Shown here piece by piece: positions 53,328 to 54,289 of a stretch of 54,289 nucleotides of DNA. Within the stretch, counting starts at the first letter, position 1, and every line of letters begins with the position of its first letter. A program made the position numbers and the translations under genes. The stretch is from an uncultured Clostridia bacterium. GTDB taxonomy: Bacteria; Bacillota; Clostridia; TANB77; CAG-508. The stretch spans positions 1 to 54,289 of the forward strand of contig CANRBH010000005.1 of NCBI GenBank assembly GCA_947628825.1, given 5' to 3'. The notes beneath the pieces are model-generated. The model was not told the origin of the DNA. It did not search any database and saw nothing but the letters and a program-made list of their open reading frames with translations.

Positions 53328-53456
53328 CTAAATATTTTTTGCATACTCAACACAGTTTTCTAAGCATTCTACTTTAACTTTATCTCTAGGAAATAATTGG
53401 TTTTCTTCTGAAACATAGTTAAGATAATTCATCAGGTTAAAATCAGTAAATGGCAT
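53328..53456 (-). CDS. small ORF or gene remnant (42 aa)
   Basis: MPFTDFNLMNYLNYVSEENQLFPRDKVKVECLENCVEYAKNI*; weak RBS GAAGA upstream. Confidence 0.3.
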   Translation of the reverse strand: MPFTDFNLMNYLNYVSEENQLFPRDKVKVECLENCVEYAKNI

Positions 53457-53590
53457 ATATATCTTCTTTATAGTAATATTTGTCTACAAAACTTTCTCTC
53501 TTAAATAATTTTCTTTCTTAATAAACTAAGTTTGGAAATTTAAAAATACTGAAAAACTTTAAAAATAAAATCTTACCGTATCAATAGTTT

Positions 53591-53634
53591 TGGTTGCGGG
53601 GTAAGACTCGAACTTACAACCTTCGGGTTATGAG
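53591..53634 (-). other. 44-nt 3' fragment of an initiator-type tRNA-Met(CAT); att-site scar
   Basis: CTCATAACCCGAAGGTTGTAAGTTCGAGTCTTACCCCGCAACCA: anticodon loop through CCA; 5' half absent. Confidence 0.85.
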
Positions 53635-53838
53635 TAAATCCTTGAAAGTATTGGTTTACATGACTTTTGTCGGTTTTTGTTGGTATATTTGGTGTGCCCA
53701 GTTTTTTAACTTTGTAAATTTATGTGATTTTAGGTTCATTTTGGTAACCTTTGTGCCCAAATTGAGCCCAATTATGGCTATGATATTTTATTGTATCTTA
53801 GCACATAGTAAAAAATAAATTTATGGAGGTAAATAAGT

Positions 53839-54135
53839 ATGAATAATTTTAGAGAAGTAAATGATAATGATATATTAAGTGATTGGATTTCTATTAGAGA
53901 ACAAGAATCAATTGGAATTCTCAATTCTAATGATGATAAGCATTCTCTTTATTACGATGAACTCTTTGATAAAATTTTAAATAGTATTCCTAAAAGGAAT
54001 CGTCAATATGTACAAAAACAATTAGATGAAATAGATAATAATTTTACAGATTATCTTGTTTATTGGACTGAAAAATATTATAGAAATGGCTTTGTAGATG
54101 GAGTGCAAATAATTATTGGATGTTTTGATAAATAA
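53839..54135 (+). CDS. small hypothetical protein (mobile-element type)
   Basis: 98 aa; RBS GGAGG upstream of ATG; terminator downstream. Confidence 0.6.
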   Translation: MNNFREVNDNDILSDWISIREQESIGILNSNDDKHSLYYDELFDKILNSIPKRNRQYVQKQLDEIDNNFTDYLVYWTEKYYRNGFVDGVQIIIGCFDK

Positions 54136-54144
54136 AACTAATAC

Positions 54145-54173
54145 AGGAAGTTTTTTCTTCCTGTATTTTTCTC
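54145..54173. terminator. terminator hairpin
   Basis: ACAGGAAG TTTTTT CTTCCTGT ATTTTTC. Confidence 0.8.
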
Positions 54174-54186
54174 TGTTAATTTTTTT

Positions 54187-54235
54187 GAATTCTGCAGAAT
54201 TCTCTGCAGAGCTCTGCAGAATTCTCTGCAGGATT
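54187..54235. repeat. two tandem 22-bp repeats built from CTGCAG/GAATTC dyads
   Basis: CTGCAGAATTCTCTGCAGAGCT CTGCAGAATTCTCTGCAGGATT. Confidence 0.85.
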
Positions 54236-54289
54236 TTATTTTTTTACCCAAATTGGCTTTGTGTCTGTTCCAGAATTTTCTATAAATTT
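54236..54289 (-). CDS. C-terminal end of a gene running off the window
   Basis: reads KFIENSGTDTKPIWVKK*. Confidence 0.4.
   Translation of the reverse strand, partial: KFIENSGTDTKPIWVKK

Noticed and set aside
53594-53818. 74-aa + strand ORF
   Set aside because: Overlaps the tRNA fragment on the opposite strand; no convincing RBS or protein signature
1-54289. CRISPR array
   Set aside because: No regularly spaced direct repeats seen; the only tandem repeat is the two-unit 22-bp element at the right edge

Overview
AT-rich Firmicutes/Clostridia-type chromosomal window, probably from a spore former. A conserved minus-strand backbone carries nrdDG, sortase, rsmA, a PASTA-PBP, ftsH, tilS, dnaB-rplI-gdpP, rpoBC, yraN-dprA-comM, two peptidoglycan hydrolases and topB. 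It is followed by a ~19 kb minus-strand defence operon (34395..53183) combining a PLD/SNF2 helicase, DUF4391, type III R-M Mod/Res, an SF1 helicase, DISARM-like DrmA/DrmB, a NERD-helicase and a D12/Dam-class methylase. Main observation: four genes (comM, an M15/PG-binding peptidase, an M23 peptidase and the dam-like methylase) are each interrupted once by what behaves as one extra C directly in front of a glycine GGN codon. This puts an in-frame CGG at the junction, and skipping one base (+1) restores the full conserved protein. In my manual scan of about 15,000 minus-strand codons, CGG was otherwise absent in frame. That suggests a vacant or hungry CGG codon used as a +1 recoding site, unless the four sites are systematic sequence errors or pseudogenes. 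Two compositionally foreign plus-strand ORFs do contain in-frame CGG and are counter-evidence. Also present: an apparently ORF-less group II intron just downstream of the nrdDG terminator, a 140-bp inverted-repeat element between tilS and dnaB, a 44-nt tRNA-Met(CAT) 3' fragment resembling an att scar, and an iteron-like repeat at the right edge. No searches or computations were run; all domain calls are from motif recognition.
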